A stretch of 64,000 nt of DNA from Paragyromitra xinjiangensis (Eukaryota; Ascomycota; Pezizomycetes; Pezizales; Discinaceae), in assembly GCA_038503065.1 (NCBI GenBank), contig JBCAMK010000009.1, forward strand, positions 1,922,001 to 1,986,000, written 5' to 3'. A program made the position numbers and the translations under genes. The notes under the pieces are model-generated. The model had not been told where the DNA came from. It ran no database searches and saw nothing but the letters and a program-made list of their open reading frames with translations. The first letter of the stretch is position 1, and the number at the start of each line of letters is the position of its first letter. Shown here one piece after another: positions 1 through 11,026 of the stretch.

Positions 1-1780
1 TGGCGTTGACATCTGCGTTGTACAAAGAGATCAAGAGCTCCACTAGTTCAACATGTCCGCTCCCTGCTGCTGCTTGTAGCAGTGTTCGACCCCTGAAAGA
101 GTTAGGGGTTGGCGCAAATTTGCCCAAGTGCAATCTGAGACGTTCGTTAAACAGCACTATGTTGGTGGAGGGTGCTTGTGGTAACAGGATCGAGTTTATA
201 TGGATGGATAGATCTCCCCAAAGCAGCCTCACAACTTCAATTTGCCCACACTCAGCTGCGACTTGCAAGCACAGGGATGGCCACCAAGAAAAATCCATGC
301 TTTTCCTCCTCATATATGGAGAAAGCGCCTCGATGGCTAATTTATATCCCTTTGAGGCAGCCGTATAAAGCAATCTTAAACCCTCCCATTTAGATAAAGA
401 TAACAATACTGGCGTGATTTTATCTTCGTCGCTATAGGATGTGCAGGCCAGCATAAATTCATGGTCAGCCTCGAGCCCTAAATGCGATCCTAAGGACATA
501 AATTGGTGTCTCGTAGCTTCACTTTCTTGAGAATCCTCGTTGGGGAACTCCAACAGCCATGCAAGGCCTAGAGCATCGACTACCGTTATCCGAGAGGCAG
601 GATCGGCAACTAATAAGCGTTTGACAAAATAAACGGCTCTGTTGCCTACTTCCGGTTTTAAAGATCCAGAAAAATCGGCCTCGCCGGAACAGAATTCTTC
701 TATGAAAGGGCGCCCTGCTATGTCGTTCGGTGACTGAGGATCAAACGTGGTATAGCCCGCGTCTTTAAACGGACTTCTCGAAGTCAAGAGCTCATATACA
801 ATGCAACCCAAACTCCATATATCTACCGCAAAGGTGTACCTCTTCAGAGGGCGGAACGGAGGTAGAAACCCTAACATTTCTGGGGCCATGTAGGTTTGGC
901 TTCCGGTAATCGTCATACTTTTGTCTTCCGTAAGTATTCTCGACACCCCAAAATCGCTAAGCTTAGCGATGACTGGTGAAAGCGAGCCTATGAGAACGTT
1001 CTGGAAAGTGGTTAATAAATTATAATAAAAATAGAGCAACATGAGCTTCTCTTAAGAACAGGATCTTACCTGTGGCTTGAGATCGCGATGAATTATTCCC
1101 ATTCCGTGTAAGACATTTAGGCCTCGTAGAAGCTGTTTGGTAATCTTGCTAGCATTCTCTTTTGATTTCGCTGGGAATCCTTGGATGTATTCCTTTAGGT
1201 TGCCGTGCGGCATGTACTCCATAACAAGGTAAGTGAAATCATTACGCTCGTCCTCATACCAGCTAAGAAACTCGACAAATAGATCTTTATGCTAGTTACC
1301 CATTGTTAGCTTCAGCGTGGAAGCTAGAGACCAGGAAGCACTTACACCCCTCACCCGTATCAAAACATTTAATTCTCGTTCAGAATCGGAAGGCTTTAAA
1401 CGCTGGATTCGTTTGACTGCCCTGAACTTCTCCTTCCCTACTTCTTTCTGAAGAAACACGGTCGCGAACCCTCCCTGCCCTATTTTCCTAACCTGCTCCC
1501 ACTCTGTAATAGTCGATTTCCAACTATGGCTCTCATGGATTGTCCGGTCATTGACAAATTTGGCATCAAGCTTGAAATCATCAACCCCTGAGTCAACCTG
1601 CTCCCAATCTGCAGAAGTCCATTCCCGACCGTGACTCTCGCGCATTGCCCGGTCATTGACAGATCTAGCATCGAACCGGTACCCGCCAACCGCCGGGCTA
1701 ACCTGGTCCCAGCTTCCGCTAGAATGTGTGGTCCCGTAACTGCTGACCAGGTCCCAGCTCCCGCTGGGAAATTTACTCAT
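1..1780 (-). CDS. Protein kinase with C-terminal ankyrin repeats (partial, C-terminus beyond window)
   Basis: Three exons are readable: 1346-1780, 1072-1291 and <1-1000, with introns 1292-1345 (54 bp) and 1001-1069 (69 bp) that keep the frame. The protein has a glycine-rich loop (IGQGGFATVF), a VAIK-type lysine (AVKRI), the catalytic loop HRDLKPQN split by intron 2, DFG (SDFGVSR) and APE (YMAPEML), so all core kinase residues are present and an active Ser/Thr kinase is expected. The C-terminal half reads into ankyrin-type helices (for example LLQAAAGSRHVELVELLIS) and runs off the window. Upstream of the kinase domain, about residues 30-95, a roughly 37-residue unit is present twice (GGYRFDARSVNDR / DDFKLDAKFVNDR, each ending WEQV). 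Start chosen at the first ATG before the repeat. Kinase call is secure; the target pathway cannot be told. Confidence 0.9.
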
Positions 1781-2921
1781 ATCTACGCTTGGAACTGGAC
1801 CTCGCTGCAGAGACGTTGATTAATGAATAGCTGATAGTCGATTTGTTCTAGTTCTCTTCCTCACCACGGTATAAGCCTTGCACCCCGCTTTCGTTTAAGG
1901 CGAGTGTCTCAGGACTGCACTGCGTCTAGATGGCTGTATTAACAAATATGGCGAAATTCGAAATCCCAAAGTGGCGGGGACGTATGGCCAGTGCCACAAA
2001 GAGTTCTAAGAGTAGTGAAGATAAAAGCAGTTGCCAGGGAAAATTACGACTGATCTCGGGAGCTGACGTGTAAGGATTTTACGAGTTGAGGCCTCGAGCC
2101 TTGGTGGTACAAGAGGCGTTGCTTTTGACTAAGCAGGCACCTCAAACCCCTCCATATTTTTGTATCATGGACTGGAATGCCAGCAGGCTGTGGCTTGAGG
2201 ATTTTGTAGCTTGATCTTCTAGAATACATGCAGTTGTGATTGCGAGAAGGCCGGGGTCTCAAGACGAGCCTCCCTCCTCGCGAGCATGGTCTGGGTTTTC
2301 AATAAATAACTTCTTTCTAGGGTTTATTATCCCAATTGATGAATCCTATGTATATATTTTACTATAATATCTTCTACCCAACGTTAACGCTAACTTAATG
2401 ATTGTTGATACTGCAGTCTTTTGGGTTAGGGCTCACTTATTAATTGGCACTATGCCATAAAGGGTAACAAAGCCACCTTTCTCGGGCGACCCGGCATCCG
2501 ATGGAAATAGGATATAATAAAAAAAAGGTACTGCTACTTGGCAAACCGAAAATTAGGGGATGGTAGAGCCCTGAGGAGAAGGCACTTCCGTGGGAGAAAC
2601 TTCTTGTGCTTTAGGTTGTTAAGGCATTTCCTTCCAAGTTTTATGTGGCTCAGTGACTTCGCCCCCTTGAATTTTCGGTGCAGTAGTTCGTATTCTACTC
2701 AATTCACCCCTTCATGCTGTCCCCTGCCACAAATCCTGTTTCCTAGTTCGTATAAAATTAACACTTTATTACATTCTCGCTTGGGCTATAGAAAAGTGAT
2801 TCTCAAACCAAGAACATGTTATTGCTGTCCCTAAATTGAATTACATCAAAACATCGAGCTCCTTCCCATTTTTTCGCCTATGTGCCTATGTATTCCCCTC
2901 AATGCTTCAACAACCCCCAAC
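1781..2921. other. Intergenic, no gene seen
   Basis: Divider between the 5' end of the kinase gene and the 3' end of the RRT8-like gene. It should hold the kinase promoter. I see no convincing coding sequence or repeat; short open frames here lack family features. Confidence 0.5.
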
Positions 2922-3898
2922 CTACAGCTCCTTCCTTTCCGCTTCATCACCAACTACAACCCCACCAACACGCTTCCCTTCCGCTGGCCTACGCCCTTTC
3001 TCAATATCGACCGCCCACAACGCCGCACCAACAGTATTCGTATACGAGAACAAGATCGACGCAATTGGAACCAGCTGAAAAAGCATAGACACAGTACCGA
3101 AACTAAACACCCGTCAGTACCCGCCAAAAAAAAGATCTCAGTAGACAAAATACCTGATATAAGCCGGCTTGTTCTGCTCCACAAATGTCGATCTCTGCCT
3201 CTCATTATAATTCTTAAGCTGGAAGTACCGTGCGTGATAAGTCGGACCCAACTTCCTCCCTTGAACGAAGATGAAAATCGCCGTTCCAACAATCGGGATG
3301 AAGTTTAGTGGCAGCCAGATCAAATAGCTGATCAATGACTTGATCGTGAATTTCTGAAACGGCTTCTTCACAACCTTTCCTAGTCTCCCTAGTACAGTGC
3401 TAGAGGGGTTCAATTCTCGCCCATTCTGTACAAGAGTAGGTAGGTTCTCCTGAAGGAGAACCGCGTCGAAGATATCAACTAGCGCTTCATCGATAAGGAA
3501 CGTGCGGCTAAGAGCGGTGATGATAGCAGCGGACTCGGAGAGGACGAGGGCGACGGTGGAGATCCAGGCGATGGGGCCGTTAACAAATGTTAGGAGGAAG
3601 GATTGTGGGATGTAACTATATTGGTAAGATGCATTACTATTTCGTTCCGAATTGGCCTAGCGTGAAGTAGGGAATATTACGTGAAAAGAAACATAGTCGT
3701 GATAACACCAGTACTCAATCCTAGCAATGGGGCAAGTCGCGACGTGAGTGGTCTCCATAGGTTTCGGTGGGAGAGGAAGTAGAATATTCCTTTGACTGGG
3801 TAGAGGTAGGCCCCGGACGCTGCAGCCTGCTTCCCAAGGGCTGTAATGCCCGCGATTTCATCCTGGACGGTCTCTTTTACGGTGTCTTGTAGTGGCAT
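2922..3898 (-). CDS. RRT8/LDS1-like (EI24-type) multi-pass membrane protein
   Basis: Three exons, 3681-3898, 3154-3615 and 2922-3102, with introns of 65 and 51 bp, give a 286-residue protein. The N-terminal part has YPVKGIFYFLSHRNLW, the middle has hydrophobic segments (SFLLTFVNGPIAWIST; YLIWLPLNFIPIVGTAIF), and the last exon has LVPIASILFSYTNTVGAALWA. This order matches fungal proteins related to yeast Rrt8/Lds1/Lds2, which localise to lipid droplets and the outer spore wall. The family link is from recognition of the pattern, not a search. Membrane location is clear from the sequence; the precise function here (spore wall, lipid droplet or other) is inference. The last exon would be missed if the splice at 3153/3102 were ignored, since reading through gives an early stop. 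Confidence 0.75.
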
Positions 3899-5783
3899 GG
3901 CGACGGAATTGGTGCGTAGGTGGAGGGTAGAGTGGGCTAGTTTACGAGAACAATGTTTGAGGGAAGTGAGAAGGAAGGCGGCGAGGGGAAGGTTATATCA
4001 CCGCGTTACAAGCAGTTTGGCAAATACGTAGCGTTACGTCATCGATCGGTCATTTGTTGTTCCAAGTTGAGCGGAATTAAACTCGCATAAATAGTGGGTT
4101 AGGGTTGTTGTCACCGGAACAAGGCTCCTGTTCCTGACGATCCTTGATTTACCGTGTTTGACCATCAGAATTCGGTTCAGCACATCATAGGAGGTCTAAT
4201 TGAACAGCTGTCCAGAGATATTTGCACACAAGTTAACAAATTAACACATGCGGGTAAGTTTCCTGACTGTAGTTGTGAATCTGGGCTATGTTGGGTTATC
4301 CTACCCACGGAGACCCGCGCCATCTCTTGAAGCAACTCGCCCAAGGAATTCAATTAAGATTTTCCAGTCAAAGAAATTAGTAGAAAGTTCGAGTGATAAA
4401 GTTTTCGCTGGTCGCCTAGCTTTTCAAGCTCAGAAGTTGCCCACATTAAACCATGGTTTTGATTAGCCAAACTCTACCAAACACAAAACAAGACTGATAG
4501 AAACAGTAATCAGTTGCTCAAGCGAAGAAGGAGCAAGAGCTATGGTATTAGGGGTTGCATTAAACCAGTGGCCCCACACACAAACATCGTCTATTTGTTT
4601 TATAAACCTCGAATGATCAAAGGCACCAACTACCTACTCTCGATTCCAGACATCTCGCAGCTAATAAGCAGCCCTAGCCCCTAAGCACGACAGAGCTAGT
4701 AGCCCAAAGCCCCTCAAGTATGGATGCACATGCCAGAAAACAACTAACGTTCATTGAAACTTTTCGCCGAGTTTCTCGGCCACCTTTTTCTAGACTACGA
4801 TTTCAGACCGAAGATGGCCGTGGAATAATCTCTCGCCTTCCGGAACTGAAAGAATACGAGTACGAGATATGACTGCTAAGATGCCAAGTCTCTTCAAGCT
4901 AACGCGAGTGCAACGGGGGAGGATATCTCATCAATCTTGGGCACACTTGATGTCATGCATGCCTTAGAGACTTGGAAACCAATACAAGGGAAACGAAAAT
5001 ACCCACCCGCTCACCTTAAGGTTTGACTACTGCAGTGTTACCAACCGATTGCAATAGACCCCACAAGCTATCTCTATAGAGATGAAATGTAACTCGATAT
5101 CATTGCAGCCTTAGGAGATGCACGATATAGTGCGAGAGCTGATAGAAGACAGGTGAAAGAGAATAACACCGAGGTATAGGTTTGCTAGACTATTATATCA
5201 ATTTATCCTCTCAGTGCATGACTTAGCACTGCTGAGATGTTAGTTGAGTTCATCCTTAGTAGCTGATCCCTGATAGCACTAGCGCCCTCCAATATGGATT
5301 GGCAAAAAATAATGACTCTAGTATTGAAAGTACTTAGAATGAAATCAACTCGCTCTTTAAGCAGTAATGATTGTGCTTATCAGACGAAGGGAGAGAGTAT
5401 CCCTGCCGGGAAATTAAGTAGCCTCACATAGCTTGTAATTACCGTGGTTTTACCCACCAGCATTTCGCTTTAGATTTAAATTCTCAAGGTTTCAGCCTTT
5501 GCCCTAGGCCTATACCGGTTCTTCGGGAAAGAACCGAATCACGCCGTAAACTTAAGGTTCATAATTTGAACAAGAAGGAAAAACTAGTTATATGGATAGG
5601 ATTATTTTGAGAATAAAATTCATATCATATTCATCAAAGATCACTCGGATGGAGAGGAACCACACCAGAACGATTACCTCACATTTCCTCGGATATCCCT
5701 AAAACACACAAATGCAAACAAGAACTATTGAATATCCTTTTCCGACAGAAAGTCAATGACCCCATCAACCCTTTCTCAATACC
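3899..5783. other. Intergenic, AT-rich, no gene seen
   Basis: Almost 1.9 kb without a supportable gene. It contains a telomere-like TTAGGGTT at about 4099-4106 and a small hairpin around 5517-5535 (GGTTCTT / AAGAACC). Open frames are short, lack introns that extend them, and show no domain. Confidence 0.5.
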
Positions 5784-7041
5784 TTATTCCCCAGACGGGC
5801 CCGCCAGAACAGACGACAGAGGAGGCGGAACACCAAAATTCGGAGTATTATCCGAATTCCAGTTCACCTTCTGAGCCATAGTATATCTTCTCCCATCACA
5901 AGCACCAGTCGTGACTGCAGTTGCATGGTAGACATTCCAGACTTCCGTCGCATCAGGACTCATAAAGAAGCTATTTGAAACAAGTTATCAGCGTCACGAA
6001 CCCCAGAAATACACCCAGGACAGACCTACCCGTTGTGAGCAGTGCCCAAATTCCCGTTTCCTGAACTGAATACTGGACCTGTCTTGGTCCAAGACGCTGC
6101 TAAAAGTGGATCGCCACTCCCCTTGTAGGTCAATAAACCTAACTGATAACTCGTTGTCCAACAATCGCTGGCGGCATAAGTGAGATAGGTTTTTCCGCCC
6201 CAGTACATTGCCGCAGGGCCTTCGTTGACAGGATTGTTGACCTTTTCCCAAGAGTTTGTAGGCTCGGAAAGAAGGTAGGGTGTGCCAAGTGTCCAAGGGT
6301 TCGACAAGGTCGCAATGTAAAGGCTCTGCAGGCCATTTGGAGAGAAGCGAGACCAGACCAAGTACATTTGGGAAGGGAAACGGAGGATGGTACTGTCAAT
6401 TCCCCATACGGTGGAAAGTTGACCTTTGTAGGCGTAGCTGTCCCACGGGCTCGCACCGCCTATTCCGAAGCGTATACATATTAGCGCGCTTCACAATTAC
6501 ATGAAGATAATGGATCTCAAACCTTCGAGGACATGAAGTCTTTGATTGTCGCAGCAAGCGCTTGTCCCAGCTGTATAGTATAGGTACCATCTGTGAATAT
6601 GTTAGGACAAGGTTTGGCGTCGTGTGGGTTAGGGTTGCATCCAACCCTAACCAACCTCATTATCAGTGCTCAATTTTAGGGGTACAACAAACATTGAGTT
6701 AATATAGTGAAGTTCTATCAAGCAGTTAGCATCACCACTCAAATCATTCGAAACCACTACAACGTACCAGGAGCCCAGAAGTTACCAGCTCTGGCAGTAG
6801 TGGTATCAGTCCACACAACCTTCGGTGTAGCCGTCTTAAGCCCATTTAAGGTGGTAGCACGTGTGAGTTGAATGTTTGTCCATGTGGTGGATGTCAAGTA
6901 GTAATAACCACCAGTGTAAACGATATGAGGGTCACTGCCATTGGGATCTTTCAAAGGATTGGTGTATGTAGCTCCGCTAACAAGCTGAATGCTCAAGAGC
7001 GCCGTTAACAAGAACGGCAAGATACTGGGAAAAGAGCGCAT
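5784..7041 (-). CDS. Secreted glycoside hydrolase family 43 (arabinanase/arabinofuranosidase type)
   Basis: Five exons, 6768-7041, 6693-6714, 6523-6590, 6030-6459 and 5784-5970, give 326 residues with all phases closing. The second exon is only 22 bp and encodes ELHYINS; without it the conserved WAPELHYI...WYLYYTAG stretch is broken. There is a signal peptide (hydrophobic core after MRSFPSIL, ending near SGA). GH43 signatures: DPHIVY near the N-terminus (general base Asp), GIDSTI (pKa-modulating Asp) and NEGPAAMYW (general acid Glu). Family members remove or cleave alpha-L-arabinosyl units from plant pectin or arabinoxylan; exact specificity is inference. A hairpin of telomere-like repeats lies inside intron 2. 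The GH3 gene upstream on the same strand suggests a shared role in plant-wall use. TATA-like TTTAAATA lies about 70 bp upstream of the ATG. Confidence 0.88.
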
Positions 7042-8113
7042 TTTCGACTCGAGTTCTCAAAAACGCTCACCTGTGATGAGAGATAGGAAGAGCCCTAGTC
7101 AGACTTTAAATATGAACAGCAGAACCAGTAATCGGCGGGTCGAGAAGACGTGATAAAAGGTCTTGAAGCGCGCCGTGCTAGACGCGGAGAAAGGGATTCG
7201 TTTCGCCCTTTCGTGATTTTAGCCACCGAGAATACAAATTCAACCCAACAATACCAAAGCTCTCCAGGCAACGGATATTGCATCCCGGAACATACCGAAT
7301 AAGCATAATATTAAGCTTCTATTATTTAGGCTATTTCGAACCCCAGCTTCAAATATAACGTCTATAACAACTTTAAACCTGAAACTGGCATACGCAGGGT
7401 CATGATTTGCCTAAAATCTTCATAAGTCTACTAGCATACAGTTCTAGGCATCGATTGGAAGCCTGATGCGGTATCTTTCAGCTAAAGAACGGGCAGCGAG
7501 AGAGCGGTGTCGGTTTTCCCCACATTATTCTCCGAGCTATGCATGGCGGGTTTGAATTTGTGCGAAATTCGGGTCTATCACAAATCACCGACGGTAAAAG
7601 TCCGAAGATCCGGGGAGAACGTGGTATTAATCCTCATCCAATCTATCATACAGTCTTGGAACCAAGGATAACTCATGTATTTACCATGTCAGTCGTACGT
7701 TCGTAACCCTGGCACAGCGGCCTCACCGGAATAGTATATCTTAGTCTCGACCTAACTCTTTACCGGGACCCTAAGAGAGTTTATAATGCCAAGGTGGATG
7801 AAGGGATTACCAAAAGAAAATGATGTACCCCAGTAGGTCTCTACTGATCTACCGGCATGTACGTTAGGAAACGATGAACTCGTGACTATTAAATGACAAA
7901 CAAAAAGCGAGAAGCAATGGAGGAGATGGAGAAGAAACGATTTAGCTACATCTTGTAACTCTAGCTATACACTAACTAAGTTGGGGATGAAATTTACCCT
8001 TCTTAAAAACCACAAGATCCATTATCTATAGCAGACAACTCTTTCAAAACATAGACAAACTAGCAAGTATTAAGACTACATGTACCTATCCATATATTTT
8101 TTCTTGAGGATAT
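7042..8113. other. Intergenic, GH43 upstream region
   Basis: About 1.07 kb between the GH43 start and the GH3 stop. Holds the presumed GH43 promoter, with a TATA-like TTTAAATA near 7105-7112 and a CreA-like CCCCAC near 7518-7524 (weak consensus, low weight). No gene seen. Confidence 0.45.
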
Positions 8114-11026
8114 CTAGAAGGTTATCCCCCCGCTTGCCCTAATATCTCTTGAGCTAGCTCCAATATTCACTATGTATTCCCCTCCTGTAATCACCGCCCA
8201 ATCCTTAGAAATTACATCCCAATAGCTGACATCCCGTTTCGTCACAACAAACTCTGCGACTTTCGTCTCTCCTGGCTGCAGGGAGAGTTTCTCAAACCCC
8301 CTCAACTGACGGACTGGCGAGTTGGCTGAAACGGGGAAAGCCAAATACAGCTGCACAACCTCTTTTCTAAAAACTGAACTAGTATTGGTGACGGAAATAC
8401 TGACTTTAAATAAAGGTGAAAGGAAATCAATTGAAGCCACCGGAGAAAGCTTGGTGATACTCAGGGAGCCGACGTTGTAAGTGAAATTAGTATAGGCTAA
8501 GCAAAACAACGTGATTAGAATGATCCACCATGAAATAGGTAAGGAGATGGATATCACTAACATAATCCGAATCCGAATTCAAAACGCGGTTGAATGCCTT
8601 TCGCATCAAACCACCGGTAGTCAATCAGCAAACCTTCCGTGAATTCCTGCTCCGGCTGAAACCCAGTCCATTCGTATTGGACTTTGCAGCAATAATCTGA
8701 CTCTGTTTTCCCCATAGTATATGGTAATTTCGAGCTTGGGTTGACACCTCCCCAAAGCACATCCACCAGTGAGTTCCCACTCTCCTGGCCAGGGAGATGC
8801 GCCAAAAGGACAGCTGTCACGTTTGGATGATCTATCCATTGCTCAACCAGAATTGGCCCGACCGAGTGGATTACCACCACGGTATTCTTACACGAAGTAG
8901 CGACAGTCTTGACGAGCGTATCACCATCTCTCCAAGCCTAAGGGAAAGTCTTGTGAGTGATCTACAGTGAGTTTAGTTACCTAAAAGACTTACCGTAAGA
9001 TTATTGCGGTCTCCGTAGTTGCCCTCAACTGAGTTTGTTCCTTCGCCGGAACGTGAATTAATGAACGCAAGGCAAACATCCTTCCCAGCAGCCTTCTTCT
9101 TGATCTCTGCATATGCATAATCATCAAGAACGCTTTCTATGGTCGCTCCGATTCCGCTGGCCTTCGTCTGGATGGCCTGCAGGGGCTATTACAAAAGGCA
9201 AAACTAATTAGTACCCAATGAGCTCCCTAGCAATACCACAATTCGAGGGATGTCTTTACACACATCCACAAGATATTCGAAAGTTCCACTACCACTACCC
9301 CATCCAACAGCCAATGTCCCTGCAGAGCAAGAACCAAAGGTCCCACATGAACTTTCCGGAATTGGGCCAGCGTCATTTCCAAAGACCCCAATCGATTTTA
9401 TCGAGGTATTCGATAGCGGCAATATACCATTGATGTTTTTCAGAAGCGTCATTCCCTCTGCTCCAATCCTCCGAATGAGAGTAGCATGAACAGGTTGTGC
9501 CGCTTGCACATGATAATTGATCCTCCCCACATAAAGCCGATCCAAGAACGTACCTATCGAAACACCCTTCTAATCAGCAAAAAAACCACCCAGCTCGAAA
9601 CCTCACCCATATCCACATCTAATCCAGTGATAAACATACCGAAATCATCCGTGCTCCACGTTGAAAACGAAACCTCCGGCACGCCTTCATCCTGCCTCAT
9701 CTTATACCAACTAGCAAGAAGCCTAGTAACCATTTCATCTAACCGTGTACCATTTTGATTCGCACCATCCGAAGCCGGCATCAAAGCTGCAACTATTCCA
9801 GTCGCGCCGAGATCACCAGGCATGATCATATCAACGCCGGCTGCAGCTGCAAGTGATGGTATGGCAGATGCATACCAATCCGTCATCACGAAACCTCGAA
9901 ACCCCATACCACCTGATGAATTTGATTTGAGATGATTGCGCAGGAGTGTAGTTGATTCACAGGAATATTCGCGGTTTACCTAATAGTCATAAGCATGTAT
10001 TTTGTATCCATTGGGCGGGATCAGGGTACCCGCTGGTAAGAGCACATCACACTTCCTACTCCAGCTTCGATTGCGTCTACGAAGGGCCATTCGTAAAGCT
10101 CTTTAAGTGTCCTCTCATCAATATTACTACTCAGACTCGCCAGAATCGGACGATCCAGATTCGGCAGGTTCTCAATGACCAGACGATATCTCTCCTCTAA
10201 TTTACCACATCAATTTACTAATCTTGAATTCCCGTAGAGAGAAACTCACGCTCATTACCAACAAAATGCTTTGCACAAGCGATAACACCTTCATCTTGGA
10301 GACCCTTGACGCTCTCGGCGTTTGCAACACCAGTAAGGTAGGGGTCTGATCCAAATGCTTCCCAGTTACGGCCGGCTGCTGGGGCTCTAGTCGTTGTTCA
10401 GACAAGTCAGTCTTGTTGGTTGGCGTAATTGTTCAAGGGCATAGCAGCGGTTACTTACCTTCCGAGACCCCCACCGACAGGGGCGAGAGCGGCATTGACA
10501 CCCTTGATGCGGTTCTCGACACCCATTGCTCGGGAGCGGAGGTACATTAATTGCTCTAGGCAATCACAAACTAATGTGAGCAAAACAATTTGAAGAATGA
10601 TTGAAACAATGGTAACTACTTACTATCCCAAGTACTTCCAGTTGTAACCCCCGCTGGAAAAACACTTACTAGATCTGTCCCCCTAACACCAACGGGCCCA
10701 TCTTGAAAACACATCTCGCGAAACCTACACCATACCCATTAACAAAAACATCTCTAGTAATAGAATGACGGAACACAGCACCCCAAACGATCAATATCCT
10801 GTGTATTCCCGCTGCACGGTCCCAACGATATTCCAGTACCTGACGCGAGAGAAATCTTCTCCACAGTATTCAATTTGGATACAAATGTTCGAGATAGAGC
10901 ATACGCTTCATCCCACGTACGCAGTGAACGGGCAGCACCAAACTGCGACTGAAGGTCGTCATGATCACCGCAGAGGACTAATGGGAGGAATAACAGGAGA
11001 GAACGAAGCCAGAAGTGCTGATGCAT
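8114..11026 (-). CDS. Secreted GH3 beta-glucosidase
   Basis: Ten exons can be joined with all frames closing, giving roughly 790 residues. Start at 11024-11026 opens a signal peptide ([14 protein letters not shown]). Ordered GH3 features: [47 protein letters not shown], then [10 protein letters not shown] with the catalytic nucleophile Asp, [21 protein letters not shown] (region of the acid/base Glu), FGFGLSYT and a C-terminal fibronectin-III-like domain with RQLRGFEK. Intron borders fall at conserved sites, for example FGFGL|SYTNF and LG|FREMCF. It hydrolyses beta-glucosidic ends of cello-oligosaccharides or related glucosides outside the cell. It sits upstream of a GH43 gene on the same strand. 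A TA-flanked MITE begins about 230 bp upstream of the ATG. Confidence 0.9.
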
